A stretch of DNA of 39,103 nt from Bacteroidota bacterium. GTDB taxonomy: Bacteria > Bacteroidota > Ignavibacteria > Kryptoniales > JAKASW01. Made by a program: the position numbers and the translations under genes. This document shows, piece by piece, positions 1 to 8,631 of the stretch. Position 1 is the stretch's first letter, and every line of letters begins with the position of its first letter. Under the pieces are notes generated by a model that was not told the DNA's origin, made no database searches, and was given only the letters and a program-made list of their open reading frames with translations. Location of the stretch: the NCBI GenBank assembly GCA_021794075.1, contig JAJYRM010000029.1:1-39103 (forward strand), read 5' to 3'.

Positions 1-468
1 GGAAAGACCATCAACTTCAAGACAGACGGAAAGAATATCCTCGTCGATGGAAGGGAATTCCAATATGAACTGATTCGGGAAGAGAAGAACAGACTTCTTG
101 TTAAGCTGGGGGAGGGGGTCGAGGAGATAATTTACTCAGGTAATGGCGAGGGGATCGAAGTGATTACATCTAACGGAATCGTACGGATGGAAGTGTTGAG
201 CGACCGTGATCTTCTCCTGAGGAGCCTTGAGTCAACGGACTCGGCGCGACACAGTCACTCGGAGATCAAGGCGCCGATGCCGGGGCTCGTGGTGAAAGTC
301 CTTGTAGCTGAGGGGGAAAAAGTTAAGAAGGGGGCAAAACTCATTATTCTCGAAGCGATGAAGATGGAGAATGAGATACGGACAGCGGCAGACTCTGAAG
401 TTGCCGAATTGCTTGTGCACGAGGGGCAAATCGTCGAAAAAGATCAAACAATCCTAAGACTTAAGTAA
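1..468 (+). CDS. Biotin carboxyl carrier protein / acyl-CoA carboxylase biotin subunit (3' part)
   Basis: The reading frame is open from base 1, so the gene is cut at its 5' end; about 155 residues remain. The last 70 residues form a biotinyl domain: a KAPMPG stretch, then EAMKMEN, with the biotin-accepting lysine at bases 361-363. Such a domain carries CO2 as carboxybiotin between biotin carboxylase and carboxyltransferase. The roughly 80 residues before it resemble the N-terminal part of stand-alone biotin subunits that sit beside propionyl/acetyl-CoA carboxylase genes in Bacteroidota and Chlorobiota. Which acyl-CoA is used cannot be told, because the partner genes lie outside the window. 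It could also be the end of a longer fused carboxylase. The biotinyl domain is certain, the exact enzyme is not. Confidence 0.85.
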   Translation, partial: GKTINFKTDGKNILVDGREFQYELIREEKNRLLVKLGEGVEEIIYSGNGEGIEVITSNGIVRMEVLSDRDLLLRSLESTDSARHSHSEIKAPMPGLVVKVLVAEGEKVKKGAKLIILEAMKMENEIRTAADSEVAELLVHEGQIVEKDQTILRLK

Positions 469-496
469 AAAAACACCCGACATCCAGTTTCTGAGG
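463..496 (+). repeat. Post-stop motif, copy 1 (second copy at 14806-14836)
   Basis: The stop codon context AAGTAA, an A-rich stretch, CACCC, then GTTTCTGAGG occurs here and, with only a few changes and a 3-base gap, directly after the cytochrome c gene ending at 14811. In both places it begins inside the last lysine codon and runs into a hairpin. It may be a small dispersed 3'-end element or chance similarity of terminator regions. Confidence 0.35.
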
Positions 497-504
497 AACT
501 TTTT
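486..504 (+). terminator. Possible short intrinsic terminator after the biotin carrier gene
   Basis: AGTTTC (486-491) pairs with GGAACT (495-500), with one G-T pair and a three-base loop, and is followed by a short T run (500-504). The stem is only six pairs, so this is a modest candidate. Its position 18 bases after the stop codon supports it. Confidence 0.4.
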
Positions 505-1151
505 AGATTTTCCTGCATTGAAATGGATGACGTATGAAATTATATTAATGTCGAGGTTTCGAAGGAGACTACAGAGAGGTGGTTTCCCGCCGCGCTTAAT
601 TTACAACAAGCGGTTTCAGCAGTCTTGATCGGACGATTTCGAGACCCGGCATCGAGAACAATGGAAAAATTCAGGGACTGACTTGTTGTTGCAGTTCCAG
701 TGATAACTAAGTACAAGAAAAATTGTTGATTCTTTTGCTGACGATTAACGATTCATTTTGCATTGCAGTCTGTATCTCGACCGGGAAAAGAGTGAAGATG
801 GTATGCCGAGGTGCGTGTTAGTGCGTTGCCACGACTTGCATTCATGCCAGAATCATACTCCACTTGGTCGGCAATCTATTAACGAGTCCGACTGTACACG
901 CGACGTGTTCGTCTTTGCGGACGGCAGGTTGCAGGCGGCTCGAACCACCCAGGGCTGTATGCCATCCCGAGATCAGCGGGAGCGGCGATTTTCTATCAGC
1001 ATCTTGGTTGCCTGATGATCCTCAATTGCTCGATGTCGAATGCGACTGAAGAGCATTTCTATATAAAGTAAGTACAAGGCCGCGATCCACTGTTGATGAG
1101 AAGCGCGGCAGCGATTGAGCATATTGTATCTAAAAATCAGGTAAGCAGCTG
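505..1151. other. Gene-poor stretch between the biotin carrier and cytochrome genes
   Basis: About 650 bases without a convincing gene. The longest open frames here (758-1015 and 864-1049, plus strand) have no recognisable domain, no good ribosome site and a composition unlike the neighbouring proteins. An AT-rich TATATA at 1060-1065 could be a -10 element for the cytochrome gene at 1152, but no -35 element sits at the right distance. No tRNA-like fold or long repeat was seen. Confidence 0.5.
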
Positions 1152-1889
1152 ATGGAACCAAATCTACAAAGCGGAAAGCAGGAAGAGCACGCCCCTTATT
1201 TCTTGAAATGGAGATGGTGGCGTCCACTATACTATTTGTACTTCGCCGGAATTGTTGCGGCGATGGTTTTTCTCTATAATGCGAGACAGAAGAATCAGGT
1301 TTCGGCGATCCAACCTGCCGTCGCCGCTGGTAATCACCCCGTCGTAGCAGCCAATTCGAGTCAAGCTTCGGTTGGAACGAGCGAAATTTCGGAACCAACT
1401 CAGGGGACTCACCGAAAAAAGGTATCGGCACCAGCCAAGAATGTTGAAGAGGCGAAGGAAGACAAAGAAGCGCCAAAGACTACGGCCCTCCCAGCATCCG
1501 ATGCCCAATTCGCGAGCCTAATTTCCCCTCCTGCTTCGATGATCGCTAAAGGGAAAGGCCTCTTTATGAATGACTGCGTCGCCTGCCACGGCGCGAACGG
1601 TGAAGGGGATGGCCCAGCTGCCGCGGCTCTCAAGCCGAAGCCCCGCAACTTCCATTCCGCTAAAGGATGGATAAACGGACGCATGGCATCAGGGATGTTC
1701 AAAACGTTGACCGATGGAATCCCCGGAAGTCCGATGCCCCCTTTCAGCTCTATATCAATTAAAGATAGACTCGCCATCATAAGCTACATCAGGTCATTCA
1801 AAGGATTTCCCAAGGAAACAAAAGCCGATGTTGAGACGCTCGCTAAAATGGTCGCTCAGTCGGGCAATTCTGCGGCTGGAGATGACTAG
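1152..1889 (+). CDS. Membrane-anchored cytochrome c (monoheme)
   Basis: The 245-residue protein starts with about 20 mostly hydrophilic residues, then one membrane helix (about 22-43). A long low-complexity linker rich in Ala, Lys and Glu (about 50-120) follows, then a class I cytochrome c domain. The heme site is CVACH at 142-146, and M195 in PGSPMPP is the likely axial methionine. The helix would place the heme domain in the periplasm on a flexible tether, suited to passing electrons between the bc complex and the oxidase. It leads a plus-strand group with SCO and the oxidase subunits. No strong Shine-Dalgarno sequence precedes the ATG. The family is clear; the exact electron partners are inferred from the neighbours. 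Confidence 0.85.
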   Translation: MEPNLQSGKQEEHAPYFLKWRWWRPLYYLYFAGIVAAMVFLYNARQKNQVSAIQPAVAAGNHPVVAANSSQASVGTSEISEPTQGTHRKKVSAPAKNVEEAKEDKEAPKTTALPASDAQFASLISPPASMIAKGKGLFMNDCVACHGANGEGDGPAAAALKPKPRNFHSAKGWINGRMASGMFKTLTDGIPGSPMPPFSSISIKDRLAIISYIRSFKGFPKETKADVETLAKMVAQSGNSAAGDD

Positions 1890-2025
1890 GCTTCTCATCG
1901 GCACATCACGCGTTGTGGGGAAGAGCTGATTCTCGTATGGTGATGATTCTTTTGACGAAACGATGAGCGATGACATACATAGTAAGAAAAGTAAGAAAGT
2001 AGGAATCCTTTTTGAGAGGACGAAG

Positions 2026-2835
2026 ATGACAAAGATTCTAAAAACAGTTTTGATACTTGCGGCGATCGGTTTCATTGTAAATCCGGCGAAGAGCCTGTTT
2101 GCCGAAGATGTCGGGCATCCGAACGTCGGAATTGTCCAGCAGCTCGGGAAGACAATTGATATGAATCTCACTTTTAAGGACGAGCAGGGCAACCCGATAA
2201 CGCTTGCTCAAATTTCGGACGGGAAACCGTTGATTATCGATCTCGGATATTATACTTGTCCCGGCATATGCGACAGGGTGTTCGGCGGTATACAGCAGGT
2301 AGTCGAGAAAATGAAAGACATGCCCGGCAAAGATTACAGGATAGCTACGATAAGTTTTGACCCGAACGACACTCCCAAGCGTGCTCGCCAGAAAAAGGAA
2401 GAGTACGTTAGGATGGCGAGGCGGCCAATCCCTGCCGACGCATGGAGGTTCCTTACCGGGGACAGCGTGACAATCCATAAGTTGACAAATGAAGTAGGTT
2501 TTTATTTTATGAGGGATGACCGTGATATGTTCACGCATCCCACGGCGCTCATCTTCGTGAGCAAAGAAGGGAAGATCGCGAGGTACATTTACGGGACGAC
2601 GTTCACACCCATCGATGTGCAGATGGCGATAATGGAGGCGGCGAACAATTCATTCGCGCCGATAATCGGAAGTGTGTTGAAGGTTTGTTTCAGCTACGAC
2701 GCTGCGGGCTCCGGATATTCTTTCGATGCTCTTTCAGTCGTAGGGTGGGGAACCACTATATTCATGCTCGCATTCATCATATTCCTTATGACGACAAAGC
2801 GACTCAAGAAAGCAAAGGCCAAGGGAGGAAATTGA
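2026..2835 (+). CDS. SCO1/SenC-type copper chaperone for cytochrome oxidase
   Basis: SCO proteins are thioredoxin-fold chaperones that help load copper into the CuA centre of oxidase subunit II. The copper-binding CPGIC is at residues 78-82 (DLGYYTCPGICD) and the third ligand is probably H171 in MFTHPTALIF. The N-terminus is a signal sequence or anchor (residues 5-26). Unusually, a second hydrophobic helix near the C-terminus (about 236-258) is followed by a Lys-rich tail, so the protein may be tied to the membrane at its end. The frame opens at 1963, but the ATG at 2026 has GAGAGGA five bases upstream and begins directly with the signal sequence, so it is preferred (269 residues). The stop lies 3 bases before coxA. 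Confidence 0.88.
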   Translation: MTKILKTVLILAAIGFIVNPAKSLFAEDVGHPNVGIVQQLGKTIDMNLTFKDEQGNPITLAQISDGKPLIIDLGYYTCPGICDRVFGGIQQVVEKMKDMPGKDYRIATISFDPNDTPKRARQKKEEYVRMARRPIPADAWRFLTGDSVTIHKLTNEVGFYFMRDDRDMFTHPTALIFVSKEGKIARYIYGTTFTPIDVQMAIMEAANNSFAPIIGSVLKVCFSYDAAGSGYSFDALSVVGWGTTIFMLAFIIFLMTTKRLKKAKAKGGN

Positions 2836-2838
2836 GAA

Positions 2839-4476
2839 ATGGCTGATATTGCATTACCCCCGCAGGACATTCCTGTCGTAGAGGGGAGTTACCTGGAGAA
2901 TACAGGAAAGCACAAGGGGCTGGCCGCCTGGCTCCTTTCGACAGATCATAAGCGAATAGGCATTATGTACATGATAATGCTGTTCAGCTTCTTTTCCGTC
3001 GGTGTCGTGCTCGGCATTCTGCTCCGTCTGGAAATGATCTCGCCGGGCGGCAAGCTTTTCCCGCCGCAAGTTTATAACGCGCTCTTCACACTTCACGGCG
3101 TTATAATGATTTTCCTGTTCGTCATCCCGGGCATCCCCGTGACGCTCGGCAATTTCTTCCTACCGCTTCAGATCGGCGCGAGGGATGTTGCTTTTCCAAG
3201 ACTGAACCTCTTCTCCTTCTACTTGTACATAATAGGAGCTGCGGTGATTTTGACGGCTCTGTTCGTAAACGGCCTTCCGGACACCGGCTGGACCTTCTAT
3301 GTACCATACAGCCTTAGGACGACCACAGGTGTAACGATAGCAGTCTTCGGCGTTTTCATCGTAGGTTTCTCGTCGATTCTCACCGGTATCAACTTTCTTA
3401 CAACTATACACCGCTTGAGGGCGCCCGGCATGACGTGGTTCAAAATGCCGCTTTTTGTTTGGGCGCTGTACGCTACCTCCTGGGTCCAGATTATTGCGAC
3501 GCCAGTTCTTGCTATTACGCTTCTGCTCATCGTAATTTCACGCGTTTTCGGAGTCGGTATTTTTAACGCCGCTGCTGGTGGCGATCCGGTCTTGTACCAG
3601 CATCTGTTTTGGATATATTCGCATCCAGCGGTGTACATAATGATTCTTCCGCCGATGGGCATAGTCTCAGAAATCATCGCCACATTTACCCGGAGGACGA
3701 TCTTTGGATATAAAGCTATCGCAATGTCCAGTCTGGCGATAGCCTTCATTGGCTACCTCGTTTGGGGTCATCACATGTTTGTGGCGGGAATGTCGCAGCA
3801 GGCGGACATGATTTTCTCTTTCCTGACGTTCCTCGTGGCGATTCCAAGCGGCATTAAGGTCTTTAACTGGGTTGCCTCCATGTACAAAGGGTCCATTGAC
3901 CCGCAACCTCCCTTCCTTTTTGTGATGGCATTCATGGTGCTCTTCTCGATAGGCGGACTCAGCGGGCTTGTCCTGGGAAGTCTCGCTACGGACGTCCATC
4001 TGACTGCCACATATTTTGTTGTGGCGCATTTCCATTACATAATATTCGGCGGCGGCGTCTTCATATTCTTCGGCGCGTTGCACTACTGGCTCCCTAAGAT
4101 GTTTGGGAGGATGTATGATAAGAAAATTGCGAGCTGGGATTTGCTCGTAATGTTCATTGGCTTCAACCTCCTTTATTTCCCGATGTTCATCATGGGATAT
4201 GAAGGGATGCCGCGAAGGTATTTTACTTACCTACCGCAGTTCGAGACTATGCAGCACATTTCGATAGTGGGTTCGTGGATCCTGGTTGCGGGCCTGATAG
4301 TTATGTTTGTCAACCTCATCCACGGTTCCATTAAAGGTCCGCGTGTTGGACCGAACCCTTGGGGAGGGACGACGCTCGAATGGAAGACGGCCTCTCCGCC
4401 GACACATGAGAATTTCGAAGAAGAACCAGTTGTCATACACGAGCCATATTATCATGAGGAGGCGTTAACACGTTGA
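2839..4476 (+). CDS. coxA: Cytochrome c oxidase subunit I, A2-type heme-copper oxidase
   Basis: This is the catalytic subunit that reduces O2 at the heme-copper centre and pumps protons. Ligands are visible: H86 (low-spin heme), H262, H311 and H312 (CuB), Y266 (His-Tyr cross-link, HPAVY), H397 (high-spin heme) and H399 (low-spin heme). D116 in RDVAFPRLN fits the D channel entry and K340 in SGIKVFNW the K channel. The glutamate found before the CuB histidine region in A1 enzymes is missing; instead Y260-S261 precede H262 (YSHPAV). That is the signature of A2 oxidases such as the Rhodothermus and Thermus caa3 types. At 545 residues it has the usual length. GGAGG lies nine bases before the ATG. 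The end overlaps coxC by 4 bases. Confidence 0.97.
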   Translation: MADIALPPQDIPVVEGSYLENTGKHKGLAAWLLSTDHKRIGIMYMIMLFSFFSVGVVLGILLRLEMISPGGKLFPPQVYNALFTLHGVIMIFLFVIPGIPVTLGNFFLPLQIGARDVAFPRLNLFSFYLYIIGAAVILTALFVNGLPDTGWTFYVPYSLRTTTGVTIAVFGVFIVGFSSILTGINFLTTIHRLRAPGMTWFKMPLFVWALYATSWVQIIATPVLAITLLLIVISRVFGVGIFNAAAGGDPVLYQHLFWIYSHPAVYIMILPPMGIVSEIIATFTRRTIFGYKAIAMSSLAIAFIGYLVWGHHMFVAGMSQQADMIFSFLTFLVAIPSGIKVFNWVASMYKGSIDPQPPFLFVMAFMVLFSIGGLSGLVLGSLATDVHLTATYFVVAHFHYIIFGGGVFIFFGALHYWLPKMFGRMYDKKIASWDLLVMFIGFNLLYFPMFIMGYEGMPRRYFTYLPQFETMQHISIVGSWILVAGLIVMFVNLIHGSIKGPRVGPNPWGGTTLEWKTASPPTHENFEEEPVVIHEPYYHEEALTR

Positions 4477-5117
4477 GCGAAATCTCTTTGCCTGAATCCG
4501 CAAAACATACCGGACACGCCGAACACCCGAAGAAGGATGTCCACGGAATAAAAATGGGGATGTGGCTTTTCCTCATGACTGAGCTCCTACTTTTCAGCGG
4601 GATGTTCCTTCTTTACTCCGCTTACAGATACTTTTACACAAAGGAGTTCCACGAGGCCGCAATGTATACACATACATTGTTCGGCACTGTCAACACTATG
4701 GTGTTACTCACAAGCAGTCTTACCATGGCGCTGTCGATCACCGCCCTCGAGAGAGGCAAGAAATGGCTCTCGGTCACGTTCCTTTCATCCACCATAGCGC
4801 TCGGTCTCGGATTCCTGGTGATCAAGTACGCCGAATGGTCGACCGAAATCCACGAAGGGATCTACCCGGGATCTCCGATGTTGTTCAAGCACCCTCGCGG
4901 CTTCGAACTTTTCTTCGCGATGTATTATTTGATGACCGGCCTCCACGGATTGCACGTACTGGTTGGGTGCGGATTACTTACCGTAATGTTGATCTTTATT
5001 GTGAAAGGGAAGATAACACAGGAAGACACGGTGAGACTGGAAGCCGCGGGACTTTACTGGCATCTGATCGACATCATTTGGATATTCTTGTTCCCACTAT
5101 TTTACCTGGTTAACTGA
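4473..5117 (+). CDS. coxC: Cytochrome c oxidase subunit III
   Basis: The 214-residue integral membrane protein belongs to the subunit III family, which supports turnover and stability of subunit I. About five helices are visible, with the typical WLFLMTELLLFSG near the start and a conserved histidine-rich helix (LHGLHVLVGC) later. The start is a TTG at 4473 that overlaps the coxA stop (TTGA). GAGGAGG lies about ten bases upstream, which supports this unusual start and suggests translational coupling. It is shorter than mitochondrial subunit III, as is usual for the five-helix bacterial form. Confidence 0.93.
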   Translation: MSEISLPESAKHTGHAEHPKKDVHGIKMGMWLFLMTELLLFSGMFLLYSAYRYFYTKEFHEAAMYTHTLFGTVNTMVLLTSSLTMALSITALERGKKWLSVTFLSSTIALGLGFLVIKYAEWSTEIHEGIYPGSPMLFKHPRGFELFFAMYYLMTGLHGLHVLVGCGLLTVMLIFIVKGKITQEDTVRLEAAGLYWHLIDIIWIFLFPLFYLVN

Positions 5118-5125
5118 CGGAGAGA

Positions 5126-5431
5126 ATGATGGAACAGCAGACTTTAACCGAACACAAGGGCGCGCCGACCAGCTACGGGATTTATGTCCTCATTTGGCTG
5201 GCTCTTATGGCGCTTACCGCGATAACTGCGGTGGTCGCAGGAATCAACCTGGCGGCTTTCACACTGGTCATAGCGTTAATTATAGCGTTGGTGAAGTCGT
5301 CGTTGGTGGTGAATGTCTTCATGCATGTCAAGTATGAGGATAAAATTTTCAAAATCTTCGTCGCGATAGCGGGAGGAGTGCTCAGCGTGATCTTCCTCCT
5401 TACATTTGCAGACGTTTATTTCAGACGATGA
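5126..5431 (+). CDS. Cytochrome c oxidase subunit IV (bacterial small subunit)
   Basis: This 101-residue protein has three hydrophobic segments (about 18-37, 41-63 and 74-97), with the pattern seen in the bacterial COX4 family: a polar N-terminus, a conserved Lys-Ser stretch (IIALVKSSLVVNVFMHVKYE) and a final helix. It is an accessory subunit of the oxidase. It starts 9 bases after coxC. Two ATG codons stand in tandem (5126 and 5129), and either may be used; GGAGAG is just upstream. Its end comes just before the preferred coxB start. Confidence 0.85.
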   Translation: MMEQQTLTEHKGAPTSYGIYVLIWLALMALTAITAVVAGINLAAFTLVIALIIALVKSSLVVNVFMHVKYEDKIFKIFVAIAGGVLSVIFLLTFADVYFRR

Positions 5432-5441
5432 GGCGCATGAA

Positions 5442-6098
5442 ATGAGATTATTGCCGTACGCACTGAACCACGCACAGGCTGTTGATGATGTTATGAGATT
5501 CATAGTAATCTCGAGCATCATCCTCTTTCTGATAGTAATTGTCACTATGGTTGTATTTGTCTTCAAATACAACCATAAGAGAAATCCAAGAGCGACAAGC
5601 ATACCGGGAAACGTACCTCTCGAGATATTTTGGACAGTTGTACCTACGGTGCTCGTGCTAGCGATGTTCTACGTGGGTTGGGAAGCTTACCTGCAGATAC
5701 GGACCGTACCCAAGAATGCAATGCCCGTGAAGGTCTTTGCTCGCCAGTGGAGTTTCTCTTTCGAGTATATGAACGGAAAGCGTACCGATACCCTTTACGT
5801 TCCAAAGGGAAGACCGATAGATTGCCTGATCAAGTCGCTCGACGTAATTCATAGTTTTTATCTTCCCGCTTTCAGGGAAAAGCAGGACGCGCTCCCCGAC
5901 AGGGTCCGCCATATGGTGGTGATTCCCGAGCATCTTGGCATCTTTGACGTGGTCTGCACTCAGTATTGCGGACTTGACCACGCGCTAATGAAAACCAAGA
6001 TGATCGTTCTCCCTGATACCACATTCGACAGATGGATAAACTCCAGCAGCACAGCCGAACCCAAAGTGGCGCTAGGTGATTCGACGATATATTTCTGA
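5442..6098 (+). CDS. coxB: Cytochrome c oxidase subunit II (CuA subunit)
   Basis: Subunit II takes electrons from cytochrome c through CuA. Two N-terminal helices (about 18-43 and 62-84) are followed by a periplasmic cupredoxin domain. CuA ligands are H137 (DVIHSFYLP), C172, C176 (CTQYC), H180 and M183. The aromatic patch RQWSFSFEY (101-109) matches the electron entry region. No fused cytochrome c follows, so this is an aa3-type rather than caa3-type subunit; separate cytochromes must deliver electrons. The frame opens at 5406 inside coxD, but the ATG at 5442 has a GAGG eight bases upstream and starts at the usual distance from helix 1, giving 218 residues. The position after coxA, C and D, rather than before coxA, is uncommon. 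Confidence 0.95.
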   Translation: MRLLPYALNHAQAVDDVMRFIVISSIILFLIVIVTMVVFVFKYNHKRNPRATSIPGNVPLEIFWTVVPTVLVLAMFYVGWEAYLQIRTVPKNAMPVKVFARQWSFSFEYMNGKRTDTLYVPKGRPIDCLIKSLDVIHSFYLPAFREKQDALPDRVRHMVVIPEHLGIFDVVCTQYCGLDHALMKTKMIVLPDTTFDRWINSSSTAEPKVALGDSTIYF

Positions 6099-6166
6099 GT
6101 ACAGTCCCCAAAGCACATGCTTCTTAGGTTACTTGTCGAAGGATAAATCAACAAAGATGTGAAGTA

Positions 6167-7174
6167 ATGGAAAATAATAAAGTTAATGACAATCGGATGA
6201 CCGGAATTCGACATGACCTGTCCTCGGCGAGGGTAGGAAGAGAGGGCTCTGCAGCGCTTAGTTTTCCGGCAACGGGACGCCTCGACCACGTCAGGGAAAT
6301 CACGAACGCTGTCGCAGAACTTGTGAAGATCAAGATCACTTTCTTTGTCGGCATGTCAGCGCTCTTTGGTTTTGTTCTAGCGTCTGGCGCTATTTCCTTC
6401 AAGATGGTCGCGTCTTCTTTCGGGATCTTTCTGGTTGCCAGCGGTTCCGCTGTGCTTAATCACTACCAAGAGCGGGAGAGCGACGCGCTGATGCACCGCA
6501 CGCAGAGACGCCCGTTACCGTCGGGCACAATCGCCCCCGGATCGGCCCTCTTTCTTCTCATCGGCCTGGTTGTTTTGGGGTCTGTCGTGACTTTCGTATG
6601 GGGAAATCTCGAGGCTCTTGTGCTGTCATTGCTTGCGATGGTGTGGTACAACGCTATTTATACTCCGCTTAAGAAAAAGACGGCATACGCGGTTATTCCC
6701 GGCTCGTTTGTCGGTTCGCTTCCGGTGATGGCGGGTTGGGCAGCGGCAGGCGGGAGTCTCGCGGATCCCAAGCTACTCGTCGTTTCGATGTATTTTTTCG
6801 TCTGGCAGATCCCTCATTTCTGGTTGTTGATGGACATATACAGCAGTGACTATGAGAGGGCTGGTTTCCCGACGATGCGAAGACATTTGTCCGAAAAGAA
6901 GTTTGCCGTCGGCACGTATGTATGGATGCTTGCTCTTGTGGCGATTTCGCTGTTTTTCCCCGTGACGGGAGTCGTTGAAGGAATGGTGGGGGGAGCTCTT
7001 CTGATTGGTCTCGGAGCATGGCTAAGTATCGCGACGTGGTCGATAGTAAAACACTACGGCGACAAACGGGCATACAAATCTGCTTTCATGAAAATTAACA
7101 TTTACGTACTTGCCGTCACGGTCTTGGTTCTAGTTGATATACTTTTCAAAATGATCTCACCATGGAGGCTTTAG
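6167..7174 (+). CDS. ctaB: Protoheme IX farnesyltransferase (heme O synthase)
   Basis: CtaB adds a farnesyl chain to heme B to make heme O, the step before heme A. The protein belongs to the UbiA prenyltransferase superfamily and has about eight to nine helices. The first prenyl-diphosphate motif is at about 98-120 (NHYQERESDALM, then RTQRRPLPSG). Later features are WYNAIYTPLKKKT and PHFWLLMDIYSSDYERAGFP. The first 45 residues are polar and variable, so translation could start at a later codon such as 6197. No heme A synthase (CtaA) gene is seen in this window. It follows coxB by 68 bases in the same direction, which fits an oxidase biogenesis operon. Confidence 0.93.
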   Translation: MENNKVNDNRMTGIRHDLSSARVGREGSAALSFPATGRLDHVREITNAVAELVKIKITFFVGMSALFGFVLASGAISFKMVASSFGIFLVASGSAVLNHYQERESDALMHRTQRRPLPSGTIAPGSALFLLIGLVVLGSVVTFVWGNLEALVLSLLAMVWYNAIYTPLKKKTAYAVIPGSFVGSLPVMAGWAAAGGSLADPKLLVVSMYFFVWQIPHFWLLMDIYSSDYERAGFPTMRRHLSEKKFAVGTYVWMLALVAISLFFPVTGVVEGMVGGALLIGLGAWLSIATWSIVKHYGDKRAYKSAFMKINIYVLAVTVLVLVDILFKMISPWRL

Positions 7175-7178
7175 CCAG

Positions 7179-8567
7179 ATGCATTTCTTAAACAACCTTG
7201 TGAATCCCGAATCGGGTGAACGCCTTACACTCCTTTACTATTTGTTGTCTTTCGTGTCGACAATGTTCGTCACTTACATCGGAATAGCCGCGACGGGCTC
7301 CACGCTTTCGCTCTTCTTCAATCGTAAAGGGTTGAAGAAGGGGAATGACATCTACCGTCACTTTGCCAGAAATCTCATCGATGTGGCTTTGCCTGGCAAA
7401 GGTGTCGTCGCGGCTCTGGCCGGACTTCCGATCGTGACGATCATTCTTATCTACGCGGAGCTTCTGTATAACACGAACGCAGATGTCACGAATTTCATGA
7501 CAGCTTCAGCGATTCTCGTCATCAGTGGCTTCATGTTCCTTATCGCTTACAGGTACAGCTTCAGGCTTGAAGGATTTGTCGAATCGTATAAGAAGCTTAC
7601 ACCATCCCAGAAATCTGAAATCGGAGACGCGAGCCTTGTCGACTTGGACGCGATGGAGATATCGGCCCATCAGACAAGGCGCCGGGCAGGCCTGTTCGGT
7701 ACGGCGATGCTTTGGATCGGGATGTGGGTGTTTATGGGCGGTTCTAATCTTGCGCTTAACAGCCAGGCCTGGCCGCAGGATGCAGGCACGTTTGCAGTGC
7801 TTTTCTCGTGGACTACAATTTGGAGTTTTATCCACTTCATAACTGCAGCTGTAGTTATCGAAAGTGCCGCTATCCTGTTCTTTTTCTATATTTGGGATGG
7901 CGGAGTGGGCGCCGCGAACAATGAAGCCTACTCGTCGTTCGTGAAGCGGTTTGCGATGAATGCCGGCCTCCTTTTCGCGATTGTGCAGCCTCTGATCATC
8001 TTCATCGATCTAACACTGGTCCCTTCCGCCGCGAAAGACGGTGCTGTATTCGGTCTCGCAGGCCTCGGGTTGCTAATTGCTTTTGTACTCGTGCATTTCT
8101 TCTATCGGATGCTCAGGCTGCGTAAGGTTTACCTCGGCAGCTTTGCCTTCATAGGTGTGGTAGTGATGGTCGGAGTATGGATGACCGCGAAGGGCGTTTC
8201 GTTCAGCAAATCTAATCAGGCTCATTATCAGCTGATGGCTGATAATTATGACAAGATGCTTTCAGAGCTCCCCGAAGTGCAGACGGCCAAGATCAGCGGT
8301 GAGAAGATATTCACGCAGACCTGCAGCGCTTGTCATAGGTTCCATAACAGATTAGTCGGGCCCGCCTACAACATGGTGCTAGGCGGTTACGAAGGAAAGA
8401 TGAGCAAGCTGGAAGATTTCATTATGAATCCGCGGCAAGTCCTGCAAGGTTACCCGCCGATGCCTAAACAGGGGCTTAATCAGGCTCAGGTAAAAGCGGT
8501 TGCCGAATATATCATGAACGTCTACCAGACGGAAGAGAAGAACGGCACGGCCACCTACACGAAGTAA
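7179..8567 (+). CDS. Polytopic membrane protein with C-terminal cytochrome c domain
   Basis: The 462-residue protein has about eight membrane helices (roughly 18-45, 76-97, 106-126, 171-192, 205-238, 259-281, 289-309 and 318-336). A cytochrome c domain follows, with CSACH at 382-386 and a likely methionine ligand M428 in YPPMPKQ. The membrane part is not a family I can name with confidence. The helix around E228 (VIESAAILFFFYIWD) resembles the conserved glutamate helix of cytochrome bd subunit I, and H219 and H306 also lie in helices, so it might bind heme. It starts 4 bases after ctaB, with GGAGG ten bases before the ATG, so it is probably made with the oxidase. It is not CtaA: the typical histidine motifs are absent. 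Confidence 0.75.
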   Translation: MHFLNNLVNPESGERLTLLYYLLSFVSTMFVTYIGIAATGSTLSLFFNRKGLKKGNDIYRHFARNLIDVALPGKGVVAALAGLPIVTIILIYAELLYNTNADVTNFMTASAILVISGFMFLIAYRYSFRLEGFVESYKKLTPSQKSEIGDASLVDLDAMEISAHQTRRRAGLFGTAMLWIGMWVFMGGSNLALNSQAWPQDAGTFAVLFSWTTIWSFIHFITAAVVIESAAILFFFYIWDGGVGAANNEAYSSFVKRFAMNAGLLFAIVQPLIIFIDLTLVPSAAKDGAVFGLAGLGLLIAFVLVHFFYRMLRLRKVYLGSFAFIGVVVMVGVWMTAKGVSFSKSNQAHYQLMADNYDKMLSELPEVQTAKISGEKIFTQTCSACHRFHNRLVGPAYNMVLGGYEGKMSKLEDFIMNPRQVLQGYPPMPKQGLNQAQVKAVAEYIMNVYQTEEKNGTATYTK

Positions 8568-8594
8568 GGAAATTGTATTTGGGTTTAAAAGGAT

Positions 8595-8631
8595 AGCAGC
8601 GGCTGGAAGAATCTGGTCGCTGCTTTTTTTT
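8595..8631 (+). terminator. Intrinsic terminator of the oxidase operon
   Basis: AGCAGCG (8595-8601) pairs perfectly with CGCTGCT (8618-8624), with further pairs inside, and eight T follow (8624-8631). It lies 28 bases after the last gene of the plus-strand oxidase group. Confidence 0.85.

Noticed and set aside
758-1015. 85-codon open frame as a gene
   Set aside because: No domain, no ribosome site, odd composition, and overlapped by another equally weak frame.
5442-6098. caa3-type subunit II
   Set aside because: The chain ends about 35 residues after the CuA ligands, with no CxxCH.
7179-8567. Heme A synthase (CtaA) as identity of the membrane-cytochrome fusion
   Set aside because: Helix number is similar, but the typical CtaA histidine and Arg/Glu motifs are missing and a cytochrome c domain is present.
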